A DNA stretch of 64,000 bases from positions 144,653,705 through 144,717,704 of the forward strand of contig CM019824.1 of NCBI GenBank assembly GCA_009763385.1, in the 5' to 3' direction. This document shows positions 44,464-56,613 of this stretch, piece by piece. Below the pieces are notes generated by a model, which was not told the DNA's origin, ran no database searches, and was given only the letters and a program-made list of their open reading frames with translations. The position numbers and the translations under genes are program-made. How positions within the stretch are numbered: the first letter of the stretch is position 1; the number at the start of each line of letters is the position of its first letter. This DNA is from Coix lacryma-jobi var. lacryma-jobi (taxonomy: Eukaryota; Streptophyta; Magnoliopsida; Poales; Poaceae).

Positions 44464-45569
44464 GTAGATAACGAGAGACTTTCTACGCATCAACCAATGG
44501 TTTGCTAGGGGATTTCTAACTCTGAAGGCAATGGCTTGATGAAAGCGTAAGGGACATACAGCCTAACGGCGGCTTATTATAGATCTGTTTTGGCAACCGT
44601 TCATCTTTCACAAACGACGTTAGGAGACTGTTCAAAACCCTAACGGGTGAGAAAGTGCTACAAACGGCGTCAGCTCCAGCTAAACAGACAAGCTTCTTTT
44701 TTTCACAAAACACATTTAGTACTCGGATAACAAGACAGAGGACTCGGAAAATATTCCAAGTACCCGGATTTTATTTATTAATACTCGGAATTACAACAGA
44801 GATACATGGCAACATCTTGAGATACAGCGATTCTCAGCAGAAGTACAATCATGATGTAAAACGCTACTCTAGTGTAATCAAGGTACAGAGCCTTGATGCC
44901 TATTGCACCAAGGACCGGGTTCAGTGAGACGCAGTAAAGCAGACACAGAACCTTGGGTAGACACTATCTTTTCAGTGCATCCCAAGGTGGATTTCAGGCA
45001 CCACCCCGGTACTCAAGGAACTCTAGGGAAGACCATCACCCTCGCCGCCCTTTTGACAACCTGTGACTCCGAGGTTATCTACAAGTGGTAGTCAAAAGAG
45101 TTATTCTAGGCGCACCTCTGTATCCCTCTGCTCGCGACCACTTGAAAACCACCCTAGCGGATGGTCCCTTCACAAGAGTTCTTCTGGGCACCTCATCTTT
45201 TTTACATAAGGAAGATACCCGGGGGCTCGGCCATCTCCGTTATCACAACTATAAAACTCATGGGACTAAGAGAAGTTCTACACTCCTATAGGATATGAAC
45301 TCCTTGCTTCCCAGGCAGGGTATTTATAGGCGGTTTCTTCTTGGTCTATGGACATGGTTCATCAACACAAGTGACCGCTGGAGCAATAATTCAACCAATG
45401 TACTGTGGTGCATGTGAAGCTTGATATCGGTAACAGAGCTGTTTCCCACATGTACTTCAAGACAAAAACGACAAAGTTTGCAGTTGCAGAAAACGACAAA
45501 CATCATTATTACAGACAGCTGGAACAGTCACCGGTCAATTATTGCTGGCCTCATGGTAATTTTTATTCA
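44464..45569 (+). other. element B 3' non-coding region
   Basis: Between the antisense gene start and the polypurine tract I see no supportable gene. This stretch should contain the promoter of the antisense gene; the minus strand CTATAAATACCCTGCC at about 45329-45314 is a TATA candidate. Confidence 0.4.
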
Positions 45570-45587
45570 TTGGGGGGTGATACGGGA
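45570..45587 (+). other. polypurine tract of element B
   Basis: TTGGGGGGTGATACGGGA type sequence directly before the 3' LTR. Confidence 0.6.
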
Positions 45588-46144
45588 TGTTTGTTGAAAA
45601 CATTACCCACCTGAAAATAATGATTTGGACGGTTTAAGCAACGAATTGGTGTCATGTTCCGACTCCTCATTTCTTAAATAATGATTTTAGAAAATGATGA
45701 AGAGCTCGGAGGCTTGATGGACCAGGATGTCAGAGATTTCATCAGAAGATGATCCCTCCGACTAATCCTAGACGGCATTGGAGATCCGAAGACTTGATAC
45801 GAAGCGTATTTGGATTAGGACTCTTATTATAGCCTAGTTGAGTTCTTAAAGGAAGTCTTGTAATTAGAATATGACTCCTCTGATGTAACCGACTAGGACT
45901 CGGTCTGCGCTATGCTTCACTCGGATATATAAGGGGAAGTAGGTTCGGGCTCCAGAGACAATCGAACATTGAATCATAATCATACACAAGGCACACGCCG
46001 CACTGGACGTAAGGTATTACGCTATTCAGTGGCCTGAACCAGTATAAATCGCTGTCCCTGTGTACTCGCCGAGTCCTACGAACGTCGATCCCCACCGAAC
46101 AAATCGTCTAAGATTACTCAAGACGAGTTGCCGGTTAACAAACA
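45588..46144 (+). repeat. 3' LTR of element B (557 bp)
   Basis: Bounded by the inverted repeat TGTTTGTT and AACAAACA. It contains the TATA box TATATAAG at 45926-45933. The next five bases, CCGAC, are one half of the expected target duplication, and element E coding sequence resumes there. Confidence 0.8.
45926..45933 (+). promoter_or_regulatory. TATA box in LTR of element B
   Basis: CGGATATATAAGGGG, about 210 bases before the LTR end. Confidence 0.6.
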
Positions 46145-47166
46145 CCGACAGCGGGTGAACAGAAGATAGGAGACCAGGGTTGGGAGTGGTGTGGTACGTG
46201 GCTCTTGAGACAGCGATCCAGTCGGAACTGACGGTAGGTGTCAGGCCGAGGGTGCTGAAAGAGCGTGCCAAGGCCGTCGGGTCCCAACCGACAGGCCCCA
46301 GCAGAGTCTCGGGAGGTGGAGTCCACGGCGACGGGAACGGAGGAGCGGCTGGAACTGCCCCAGCGAAACTGGCTGCCGGTGTGTATGTGGGGCGGGACTC
46401 GCCCCCAGTCGCCTGGAAGGACGGCATGGAGATGTGATCGGACCATGGGTTGTTGAAGGAGGGCCAGGGGCACCCCAGGTAGCCGGTGTGCTCCCACACC
46501 CCCCCACTCCCGCTAGGCCCAGGAGGAGTAGGACCGAGGAGAGACGATGGAGGCGCAGCGATGGCGGCAGCGCCCGCGGCGCCTGCTAAGCCCGCAACGC
46601 CTGCGGTGCCCAGAGCCGGCGGCGCCCATGCGGTCTGCGGCCAGGAAGGGAGAGCAGCGCATGGAGCAGCAGCGCGGCTTGCGCCCCCCGCGGCGCCTGC
46701 GTCAGGCGTGTGGCGAGCGCCCACGCTGCCTTGCAGGGGCAGCGGCGGAGGAGGGTGCTGGAGAGCACCCGGGCTGGAGGGTAGAGGCGCAGCCGGGGCG
46801 TCGGGGCTGCCACCCGCGCCGGGCACGCCAGGAAGAGGCCCGGCGGCCAGGTGACCGAGGCCCTCCGCGCCGGGAAGCAGGCCGCCTGCAGCAGCGGCAG
46901 CGGCAGCCGCACTCAGCGGCGGAGGAGGCTGGCGGCCGTGGCTGGGTACGCCAATCAGGGGAAGAGGCGGCGGCGGCAGGGGCTGGCGGCCGCCGTGCAG
47001 CTGGCCTGTAGGCAGCCGGACCGGCTGGCTGGTGGGAGGGAAGGGGATTGGTGGGAGAGGTCGTCGATGGACAGCAGCGGCGGAGGCGGCGGTGGTGTGG
47101 GAGCCTGGGACACGCGCCGCATCGAGGCTGGTGGGTAGCCGGCCGGCCGCGCCAGGCAGGGGAGGG
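46145..47166 (-). pseudogene. gag-protease of copia element E, part 2
   Basis: It continues the frame of 51749-51401 without a shift once the solo LTR and one GAGGG copy are removed. The sequence is very rich in Pro, Ala and Gly, then reads CPWSFNNPWSD-like copia gag (actual WPSFNNPWSDHISMPSF) and WIAVSRATYHTTPNPGLLSS. The usual copia protease motif is D-S-G-A-T; here it reads V-S-R-A-T, so the catalytic Asp and Gly are lost. Reading stops at the element B insertion. No stop codon occurs. The GC bias makes other frames look open too. Confidence 0.65.
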
Positions 47167-47504
47167 TGTGACGGAACGGCCCTAATCCCATGGCCCACGT
47201 GTCCCTGTCAATCTCTGACAGCCGAACCCATGTTCCATGTGATTAAGACCTGTTCGCCACCGGGCTACATCAGCGCCCATTGTCCGCAGGATCATCTCAC
47301 ATTTCGGTTACAGCATTGCATAATTTTTACAAACAACATCGGAATAATGAGCGGAAGACTTAGATAACAATAATTTTACAAACCAGGGTTTCAAATAGAA
47401 ATTTAGGTGCAGTTATTACAGACCAAGTTCTGATGATTCAAATTTAGACAACGTAGCGGGGAACAACAACATAAAGATACTTCACCCAGCCCGAGGGTGC
47501 ACAT

Positions 47505-48757
47505 CTATTCTTCGGCCTCATCGGCCTCCTCCTGAACGAAGGTCACACAGCAGGGTCCTAGACACATTGGAGGTTCTGTCGTACCTGCAACATGGGTAAT
47601 AAAACCCTGAGTACTGGGGTACTCAACAAGACTTACCCGTCTAAAGAAAAAGGGAGAAGACTCAGGAATGAGAGGCTTAGGGTAGTCAAGGTAAGGCTTT
47701 GGCAAGATCAGGTATTTTGCAGAAAAAGCACTTTGTAAAACTTGTTTTTATTTTTGGAAAGGTTCAAGTATTCCTCAGTTCTTCATCGTTCATGATTCAT
47801 TTTACATTCCAAAACATCCTAGTTGAGAACCACTCTCCGTTGACAGTCAGTGGACCAAGTCTCCATAACCGAGGAGCAACGTTAATCCAGATACATAAAT
47901 ACTCAGCTGAGGATCCCTATCCACACTGCATATGTAGCACCCAAGCTTGCATATGTCAACCCGTCTACCACGATTCCTCCAAGATTAGACCGGTCCTACG
48001 CCACCCGGAAGTACAGTACACCACTTCAATCCGGGCCTCGAACCCACGTGGGTACATGCTACTTCCGCCATCTCTCCACTCCCAGTGCGCGGTTGTCGGC
48101 CTCAATCAAGGATTTCTCGGAGCCAGAGCTTTCCGTAGTATGTGAATAGTTACAAGTCTTGACCAGCAGGCCATCATACGGATGGTCCCTATTTTCCAGC
48201 CAGAAACTACACCTTGGTCATATCTCACCCAAGTGTAATAGTCCTGTCAGTTTTTCAAACTTGTCCCGGTCGGTGTCAACTGTTGAGTCCGGGACTACAA
48301 CATGACAACACCGTACGCGCGGACAACCTCTTCTCGCCATTAACTAAGTACGGATCAGATACTTAGCCAACAGTCGAGAAGTAAAGCCAAATTCCCATAA
48401 AGTTCCTTAAGGTGATCACACTTTTGAAATTGGCATTTTTATTACAAAGTCTAATAAGCATTGCTAAGCATTTTTCAAATACTTTTGAAAAGCGGTATCG
48501 GGTGTATCAGTGGTCAAGGTGGATAATGCACCAATTAGGATAGCACTCAACTCCTATAAACCTAATGCAGTAATTTACTCAAAAGCATTAAGGAAAACAT
48601 TTTATAAATCCAAGGAAAGGTTGGATGCACCGGGGCTTGCCTTGAAGAGCAAAGAGAGTAGGCTCGAAGGCGGCAGGGCAGCTGTCGGTGCTCGGGGTAG
48701 CCTCGGGGACAGGTTCGTCGGTGGCTGCCTCGAACTTGACGCCTTCTCCTTCAGACA
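47505..48757 (-). CDS. LTR-borne two-exon acidic small ORF (solo Tekay LTR)
   Basis: Block 48757-48641 follows CATACGTGTAG and encodes SEGEGVKFEAATDEPVPEAT before a CTTCAAG|GCAAGC junction. After 1056 bases, GTTGCAG at 47585 precedes block 47584-47505, which in phase 1 reads GTTEPPMCLGPCC and ends VQEEADEAEE and TAG. The second block is 80 bases, the same as in the 10531-14510 LTR, although the sequences differ widely. Confidence 0.42.
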
Positions 48758-49846
48758 CTACACGTATGCAACGATGGATGCTATGAGGATGCTGACATGA
48801 ACAAAAGCCTAGCTAAGGTGCAGGACAAATCCACTGAATCTAGCATCGACTTTCAAAAGGTGAAAGTAACTCCTAGAGTGGTCATTTAGTTACTTATCTT
48901 TTATCCTTAAGCAAGATTAATCAAACCCATAAACCATTACCTAGCAAACCTAAGCAACAGTCATGCATGGCATCACAAAACATCATAGACCAACTGGGTG
49001 GGGGTCTATGGACAGCAAACAATCCCAAAAGTCACATCACAGGGAAGGTCAGTACAAACCCTAATCACTTTTCTATTTTCTTAATTATTTAAAAAGGTCA
49101 TTTTATGAAGGTGCTCCAAAAATTACCAAATTAATCTCATAAGTTCATTAAGGTATAATTAGATGGCAAAACAAATTTCAAAATTTTTGGAGGTCATTAA
49201 GGTGCTCAAATAAATCTAAGCATTAAATTAACAAAAGGCACTATTCAACAATTAAAATAAAAACTCAAAAATCAACTTGTTCCAAAAGACTTCAAAAACA
49301 CACCAGAGACTAAACATGGCATAAGAAGCTCATAAAAATTAGTCTCATGATTTTTTTTTGGAGTTATAAATAATTTTCTAAAAATCCAAAACCATCCATT
49401 TATTAATTAAAAGAGGGAAATTACATTTTCAAATTCTTGCAGAAAAGTCAAGTTTCATATTTTTATAAAATACTACACAGCATAAAGACTCTACTGTAAA
49501 ATTTTCAAAATTTTTAGAGCAATACAGAAAATCATACAAAAAGATGAAAAAGCAATACTATTCACATCTTGTAAAAAGAAAAGGGAGCACTGTGCTCTTT
49601 CCCGCGAGGCTCGGGCGAAGGAAGGCTCGGACGAAACGGAGAACCAACTGTCCGTCCGAGGCCTGGGGCTCGGGTGAGACGGAGACACAAGGGTCTGACC
49701 GAGGCTTGGGCTCGGGCGAGGCCGAGGCCTGGGCTCGGTTGAGACGGAAAGGCAAGCGTCTGCCCGAGGCCTGGGCTCGGGCGAGACGAAGGGGAAAACA
49801 GAGACCGGAGGTCTCGGTTGCTTACCAGGTGTCGGAGGCAGGGCTC

Positions 49847-50066
49847 GAGGGTGAGGCTCGGCGCGTGCGCGAGGGTGAGGCTCGGCGCGTGCCCGAGGGT
49901 GAAGCTCGGCGCGTGCGCGAGGGTTGACTCGAAGGTTGGCTCGAAGGTTGGCTCGAGGGTTGGCTCGAAGGTTGGTGCGAAGGTTGGTTCGAAGGTTGAC
50001 TCGAAGGTTGGTGCGAAGGTTGGTTCGAAGGTTGACTCGAAGGTTGGTGCGAAGGTTGGTTCGAGC
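49847..50066 (-). repeat. two adjoining minisatellites in the solo Tekay LTR
   Basis: First, about three 24-base units of CGAGGGTGAGGCTCGGCGCG type (49847-49920). Then about twelve 12-base units of CGAAGGTTGGTG/GTTC type (49920-50066) arranged in a 36-base higher-order period. Both lie downstream of the TATA box, in the transcribed leader. Confidence 0.85.
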
Positions 50067-50251
50067 GGTTCGCCGGAGATGGGGACGACGGGTTACGCCG
50101 GGCGACTGGAGGCGTCGGAGGTGGAATTGGAGGGCGGGGGAGCTTCACGGACTCAAGGCGAAGCTTTTGGGCTAGGAGGTGGAGCGGCGGGAGCTTCCGA
50201 GCGGGCTGGCCACGGCGGCGGGTTGAGTTGCGAAGCTCCGGCTCCGGCGGC

Positions 50252-50259
50252 CTTTTATA
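50252..50259 (-). promoter_or_regulatory. TATA box in solo Tekay LTR
   Basis: The minus strand reads CCGCGGCTATAAAAGGCC, the same context as in the 10531-14510 LTR. Confidence 0.6.
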
Positions 50260-51400
50260 GCCGCGGGGCTGGGGCTGGTGGGGGTCCGGGCGAGGGGTGG
50301 AAGCGCTCGCGCGGCCATTGCGGAAGTAGGGAGCGGGGTAGGGCGGCTCGGCATGGGCGGGGGCTTCGCGCGCGGCGCGGCGGCTTGCCGGTGGCCGACC
50401 ACGGCGCGGTGTCCGCGGAGGTGGGAAAACGAGGGAGGGGTAGGGGATGGGCGAAACGGCGCTAGGTAGGGGCCGGAGGTCGCGCGGCCGCACCGGTCGC
50501 GCGCGCGGCACGGGCGCGGGTCAGCCGGGAGGCGTGACCTTCGCTTCCGCCGCCGGCGGCCGGGGGTCCCCCCTTGCTTTAAGAATCGTGCAGAGAGATA
50601 AGACCAAGCCTTTTTCTGTATTTTTGAAATTATTCCCAAAACTTGAACTGAGCAACAAAAACTCAAAACACCAAAGTTGTGCAAAATTTTGAGATCTACA
50701 ACTTTGTCAATAAGAACATTTTCAAATTCCAAACAGTTTTTGAATTAAATTTGAAAACAGAAAAGAAGACATTTTTGGAATTTGAATAAATTCAAAATTA
50801 CTTTTGATTTTATATTGGAACTTGAAAATCTGTAAATATGAAAGTTGTTCCTTTTGCCAAAATCTACAATTTTGCTGTTATACACTTTTTCCGAAACTCA
50901 TTAGTTTTCAAACTAATTTTGAAAACCAAAAAGGGGACAAAAGTTGAAGTTTGAAAGAATTTGAAATAACTCCAAGTTTTGTACTGCAACTTGAAAATTT
51001 GTAAATACCAAAGTTGTTTCTCTTGATCAGATCTACAACTTTGCTTTTTGGACCAACCCCAAATTTTGAATAATTTTTGAGTTACAAAAAGAGGGATAAA
51101 ATCCAGGGTTTTAAAATCAGGGTTTTGAAAAGGATTTGGAATCTGATTTTTCATTTTTGAACCTTGGTCAACACAACAAAACTTCAAGACACCAAAGGAA
51201 CAAAAAAAATCACACCAAGCTAGTCACAGAGGTGAAATTACCATTTTGCCCTTATAGGAAGATTAGGGCTTTTTAGGGTTTTGAAAAGGAATATCTACAC
51301 AAGCATTAATCAAGCTTAAATGCAAGGCAAACAATATGATTAATGACTAATGATGATGACATGTCAGGTAAATTACGAATTAAACACCAGAGGTGTTACA

Positions 51401-51749
51401 GAGGGAGGGGAGCAGCAGTGCAGCCCGCGCCTGCAGTGGTCGCGCCGTCGGCGGCGGCGGCACCCGCGCCAGCGCCGGTGGTGGCGCCCGCGCCCGCGCC
51501 AGCGTCGGTGGTGGCGCCCGCGCCCGCGACGCCCGCGCCCGCGGCGGTGGCGGCAGCGGCTGCGGCGCCCGCTGGGCCTAGGAAGGAGGAGGGAGGAGCG
51601 CCCGCGCCCGTCGCGGCGGCGGCTGCAGCGCCCGCTGGGCCTGGGAAGGAGGCGGCGACGGCAACGGCGCCCACGCCCGCGCCCGCTCCTGCTCCCGGAG
51701 GGAAGGAGGGAGAGGAGAGAGGAGGGGGAGATGGGAGGCCGCCGGCCAT
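51401..51749 (-). pseudogene. gag start of copia element E, part 1
   Basis: ATG at 51749 opens a Pro/Gly/Ala-rich frame (MAGGLPSPPPLSSPSFPPG, then Ala-Gly-Ala repeats) that is open to the solo LTR. The ATG lies about 60 bases after the primer site. No typical copia gag N-terminal helix domain is visible, so this may be a derivative lacking it. It is encoded by a GGCGCC-rich simple-sequence tract. Confidence 0.55.
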
Positions 51750-51810
51750 GGCTGGCGACGGCGGCGGTGCCAGCGGCGGCTGCTGCTGGCAAGGGAGGGA
51801 GGGAAGGAAA

Positions 51811-51826
51811 CCCTAGCTTGATACCA
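51811..51826 (-). other. primer binding site of element E
   Basis: The minus strand reads TGGTATCAAGCTAGGG directly after the LTR. TGGTATCA is the initiator tRNA-Met type signal. Confidence 0.8.
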
Positions 51827-51926
51827 TGTTGGAGAGAATGAATTGGATTATTGGGCTTACCCTAGATGGGTAGCATATTGTAGCTATTACATGGGTCTCC
51901 TAGGCCTAAACTCATATACTCCAACA
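51827..51926 (-). repeat. 5' LTR of element E (100 bp)
   Basis: The perfect inverted termini TGTTGGAG and CTCCAACA enclose exactly 100 bases. It is followed outside by AAAAC, the likely target duplication. LTRs this short are rare in copia elements. Confidence 0.82.
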
Positions 51927-51931
51927 AAAAC

Positions 51932-52156
51932 AATGAATATGAATTGGTTCTTTAGACTGACCAACCCCATATAAAGCAGGAAGCATGATGATGAATAGCT
52001 TGCAATCAATTTATCCTAAGTACCAAAGCTGCACATGCATTAACTACAATCTTTAAATATTATTTAGCAACCTACAAGATTGTAAGTGTGAAGAGCAAAT
52101 GAAGCAAGTCCAATAAGTGATTACGAGGTGAGTCCTTATGCTTTGTTCTTTTGAAA
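51932..52156. other. flanking AT-rich sequence
   Basis: About 225 bases outside element E with no recognisable feature. Confidence 0.4.
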
Positions 52157-52185
52157 ACTAGTGAAGGGGGCGCGCCATCGCGCGC
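52157..52185 (-). mobile_element. possible Helitron 3' terminus
   Basis: On the minus strand a hairpin GCGCGC-GATG-GCGCGC (52185-52170) is followed after eight bases by CTAGT and then a T, matching the Helitron rule of a GC-rich hairpin shortly before CTRRT and insertion next to T. The element would extend to higher coordinates. I could not identify its 5' TC end in the window. Confidence 0.45.
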
Positions 52186-52774
52186 ATTTGGATTTATTTT
52201 ATTGAGATTTAGATGAGCCATGACTTGTTTTAAAATATTTAATTAGATTTTACTGGAGTTATATGTCTTCTAAAGAAGATAGTGTACACACCAAGTATGG
52301 CACCACTTGTCACAATATTACATTCGATAAGAGATTTGTTGAAGAAAAAGGCACAAAATGTAAGGATGAAAGGAGCATTATGGAATACTCCAGGGGAATC
52401 ATCAAATCAGATGGAACTTGGGGGAGGTGCAACTTAGCAGAAGCACATATTCAATTTCAGTACACAACAAATTTGAAAATAAATTTTCAGAAAAAGGGGA
52501 ACATCGAATTGGATCTTGATGTTTCAGGCCTCCAGTTTGTCATTAACGTCATATGATAATGATTCTAATTTTTTGAACATATAATAGTTTTTAACACTGA
52601 GGCTAGCTAGATTTTGCACAGGGATGGATGCTTCCTATTATCCCAATATACAAAAATATTAAAAGAAATTAATGAAGATCTACAGAATACATGTTTGTTA
52701 CACTACACTTGGAGGGAACAAACCTAAAAAAATTGATACAAGAGTACAAAGAACAGTCTACCTATATCATTGGT

Positions 52775-53460
52775 GGCATAAATACAAATCTGGAAGTCAT
52801 AGAGCAAAGTAAACATTGAAGGATGCACTATGATGTATAAAGTAAGTGAAGATCTAACATATTCTGTAAGAGTAAGAATTTAATTGAAATGCTATTTGCA
52901 GACTTTATTTTTTATAAAAAAGAATCCTGACCACTTGGTAAGGTCATATTCTTAGATTGAACATTTCAATACAAATTAGAGCACATGCAAATTTCACAGG
53001 AAAGGGATGTTCTAACCAAGACAAAAATGTCCACATAGAAATCCAATAAGTACTCTGAGGTAACTATTATGATTCAATTTTTCATGTCTCCTCTATTGGT
53101 TGATGACTATACCTTGATATCCGAACATAAAACTATCTGGTCAGTAGTTCCTGACCTTTACTGAATCAATTTTAGCTTCACTTATGATTCATGTCATATA
53201 TACAAATCTAAAAGCCATAGAGCAAACCAAACATTGAAGCATGCACTAACATGTTTTGTATGAGTGTAAGATTTTAATTGGAATGCTATTTGCAGGCTGT
53301 ATTTTTTTGGAAAAAAGAATCCTAATCACTTAATGAGGTCATATTCTTAGACTGAAGATTTTAATAGAGATCAAAGCATATGCAAATTTGATAGGAAAGG
53401 GATGGGACATCCCAACCAAGACAGAAACATCCACATAGAAATCCAACTAAGTAACCTGAG
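52775..53460. repeat. diverged tandem duplication, period about 417 bp
   Basis: Blocks 52775-53062 and 53195-53460 match over most of their length (TACAAATCTGGAAGTCATAG against TACAAATCTAAAAGCCATAG; GGAAAGGGATG; ATCCACATAGAAATCCAA-like ends). Confidence 0.7.
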
Positions 53461-56400
53461 CAATTACAGAAGATCACATCGCAACAGGGACTTCAATCCC
53501 CAAGGAATCACCCCCACCTAAAGTAGATGTTCACGGCCTCCATGACGAGGTCAGAGATGGCCCTAGAGCCGAACCCCTCCACCTGGACATGGTCAAAGAG
53601 CGTGATCATATTCGACACTAAACGAAGCATGACAATTATATTAATATAATAAAGAATTAAAGAAAACCCAGATACCTTGGTGCAGCAGTGTGTACACAAA
53701 AGAAGCCTGAAAATCACCAAATGACAGCCAATGATCTGAACGAAAAGAGGGTGTGCATCAGTATATTGTTTCGATCAATAGTTTCATTAGATAGTAATCT
53801 GAAGAAGAAACACCAAAAAGGAATTCCATCGAAGTATATTTTTTTGCTGATCTAGAATTGCCTAGGATGTATACTTGTCTCAAAACAACCAATAAGCATG
53901 ATAAAAACACGTATTCTCATATGCTATGTTTCATAAAAATATATTTGTTTCCAACATTTTTGGCATTGGCATATAGTCAACAAAAGGAGCAAACATCCAT
54001 GTCCAGTTTTATCAGAGGGGCCCCACATGTTTTGCCATATGTTCAAACTGGGATAGCTACATCATCAACAATGATATATGCTCAGACTAAAATAAATAAA
54101 GTAGCACCATTGGCAGACGCCTATATATACTGGAAAGACTATAACATCAACACGATGCATGCATCCAAACATGTTTTTTTTTTGCCAGGACACCAACCCT
54201 ATGTATAATCAAAATAAATCCACTCACAGAAAATGAAATCAAGGATCAGAGACATAAGGTGGCAAAGAAGACAAAGTTTCTTTAGGCTACCATACCAAGG
54301 CTAAGCAATATCAGAGAGCGAAGCATGTATCTACAAAATAAATTACTCTAGCAAGCATGTGAAGTTTATTAGATTTGTGTGGGTGAACAGATTAGGAGTG
54401 AAAAAAAAGGAATTTAGTGAAGTTTCCAAAAACTATGACAACATTAACCTCTATTTCAAGTTGAGGCTAATACCGTATTTGTGCAGTAACGAATAGCATC
54501 TGTTTCAGTTCAGTCTTGCCACTCCTATTTAGCTCAGACGGGCAGATGCTCTTCCTTTGCTCCAAAGATACCTCCTCAAATATGCAAAACTGCATGGGCA
54601 TCAAATTTAAGTGGTAAAGCACTGAATCAAAGGAAATATGGAAATAGAGTGATCCGCAATCAATGCCAAACAATGAAATATCTATGCAATCTATGCTCCA
54701 AAGATATCAAGTCTCTTCCAGTTTTTGTTTACAGCAACCCTATAGCCTTTTTTTAAAAAAAGGTAGTTAGCATGTGATAAATTTTAGGAAATATGGGAAT
54801 TTAAGCATATATGCCAAACAATGAACTATCTTTTATGGTCTGTGAATTTTATTGCTCATCCCATATGTTTTCTTATCAAACTGGAAATCAAAAAAATCAG
54901 TGAGTATTTATAAAATGTGCACGAACAGAAACTTTTGAGAATTGGTAGTAGTTGCTAAAATCATCAAAATGAACCCGTTTTTTTATATGGTGCTGTTTTT
55001 TGTTTCCATAACTAACCAAATATTTTTTTCTTCAACATCCTGAGGTTTCCTATTTGGCACCGAAGATTTCAGCAACCTGTATGGCCAGCTTCTCTACAGC
55101 GAGAGTGTAAATTAATTATATATTAGTAAGGGATGGAAGAAATGGAGACTCTATCTAATTGTCCAAGTGGATTTCAGGTATATTATATGTTGCTGTTTTT
55201 TGTTTCTATAACTAACCAAATATTTCCTTCAACATCCTGAGGTTTCCTATTGTATAAAATTATAAAACTCGTGTACAGAACAAGACAAACTCAACTTTCC
55301 TTTTTTTGTGCAAGAACTAATTTTTTATATAATTGTAGACCAATCAATATAGCAACATAAAACTGTGGAAGGCTGCTGAGAAAGTAGAATTAGTTCGAAG
55401 AATGCACCAATCAATATAGCAGCGTAAAACCGGTGGAAGGCTGTGTGCACTGACTATTGTCTTTTTTGGGAAACATGACAACAGTTGTATTAGAAATTAT
55501 TTGAGTATTTACATGTGAGAGGAGGTCTAACACTGTATGTAACCCAATAGAGTGCCACGGAGACTGAATCTAGTAGCTGGCAAGAAAATCAATATACGAT
55601 ACATGAGAGGATGTTTGAATGCTTATGTTCTTTGTGTTACAACATCAAGTGAGAGGATTTTTTTAAGTTTAGCCGATTTGGTTTAGCCATTTTATTTAGC
55701 ATGTCCCAAGTGGCAAGTAGGCTTACATGGATGCACCAAAAGACGATTAACGACTGACGGCAACGGGCAGCCATGGTCCTCATTTTCGTGAGTGGTGCTG
55801 AAACATTTCTGCAGTCCTTGAAAAAATAGTCATCAATTCAGTTTTTTTTTGTGTGGAAGCAAATATTACAGACTACAAATTCACAACTGATAGTCTATAC
55901 TGCCGTGAATCTAATCCTGACAAATTGTTGTAAAGGGAAACCATATAAATAAAAAGATGGCTTAAGATTTAGAACCTACTGTTTGTAGCAGCAGCACATG
56001 GTTTATCTTTGAAACACTGAATAGGATCACTCGATCATGTTTATCTTTGCAGAAAGCAGTACATGGAGGAAGATAGAAGAGTCATTCCATACCTCTGATC
56101 CCTGGAACTAAATACTGCAAGATGTCTTTCAGCATATCCTTTACAGCTAGAAGAAGATGATTTGGGCAAATAAATAAATTTTGATGTGATTAGATGCATA
56201 TTTGCAGGCAGAAAATAAAAGTTGTAGACCTTTGCTGGAACGACATCAAGGTAGCTTTGTAAATGGAATGTAGGCTACCAGAATTGGATTGTTGATCATG
56301 CAAACATGTATAATACTAAGCAGTCATATTGTCACAAAAGAGGATGTATAAGTAAAAGAATCTTTTAAGATCATACCATTGCTATTAGCATGAGGTACAT

Positions 56401-56613
56401 ACATCAAGGCCAAAAACTGTTTAGTAGTCAGAGCATGTCATGGGCCATCCATGTGCATTATGGTTGTAACACTTACAGCTAAGGGCTATCAAAGAAGCTA
56501 AATTAGTACTATATACCTAGAATAGTTTTTCAATTTTAGAATCAAAACCTATATAGCAGTTGTTACAAAATAAGGAGCAGACAAAATAATATCAATGAAT
56601 GAATAGAGGTGTA

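Larger units (their letters stand above)
1187..46144 (+). mobile_element. Tat-type Ty3/gypsy element B (5' part outside window), shattered by nested insertions
   Basis: Element B runs on the plus strand. Visible parts are the end of pol (1187-2319), a non-coding spacer, a spliced antisense gene in three pieces, a polypurine tract and a 557-bp 3' LTR (45588-46144). Element A enters at 1186/1187, LTR D at 2769-21539, F at 23189-33347 and G at 33981-43377. An antisense gene between pol and the 3' LTR carrying a gypsy-type transposon domain is a known property of the Tat/Retand/Grande group, which is the basis for the lineage call. B itself sits in copia element E. Confidence 0.75.
47167..51400 (-). 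mobile_element. Tekay/Del-type solo LTR (4234 bp)
   Basis: Begins TGTGACGGAACG, ends GGTGTTACA and is flanked by the perfect target duplication GAGGG (47162-47166 and 51401-51405). No internal sequence remains, so it is a solo LTR. Minus orientation is set by TGTAACACCTCTGG at its 5' end and the TATA box at 50259-50252. Confidence 0.9.
46145..51926 (-). mobile_element. copia element E with 100-bp LTR (3' part outside window)
   Basis: The 5' LTR (51827-51926), primer site and gag-protease run on the minus strand. A Tekay solo LTR interrupts gag at 47167-51400 and element B cuts it at 46145, so the rest of E lies beyond the left window edge. E is the oldest recognisable layer of the nest. Confidence 0.8.

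Noticed and set aside
52263..52556. 97-codon plus-strand ORF
   Set aside because: No recognisable motif, AT-rich, isolated, and antisense to the exon-like blocks; likely chance.
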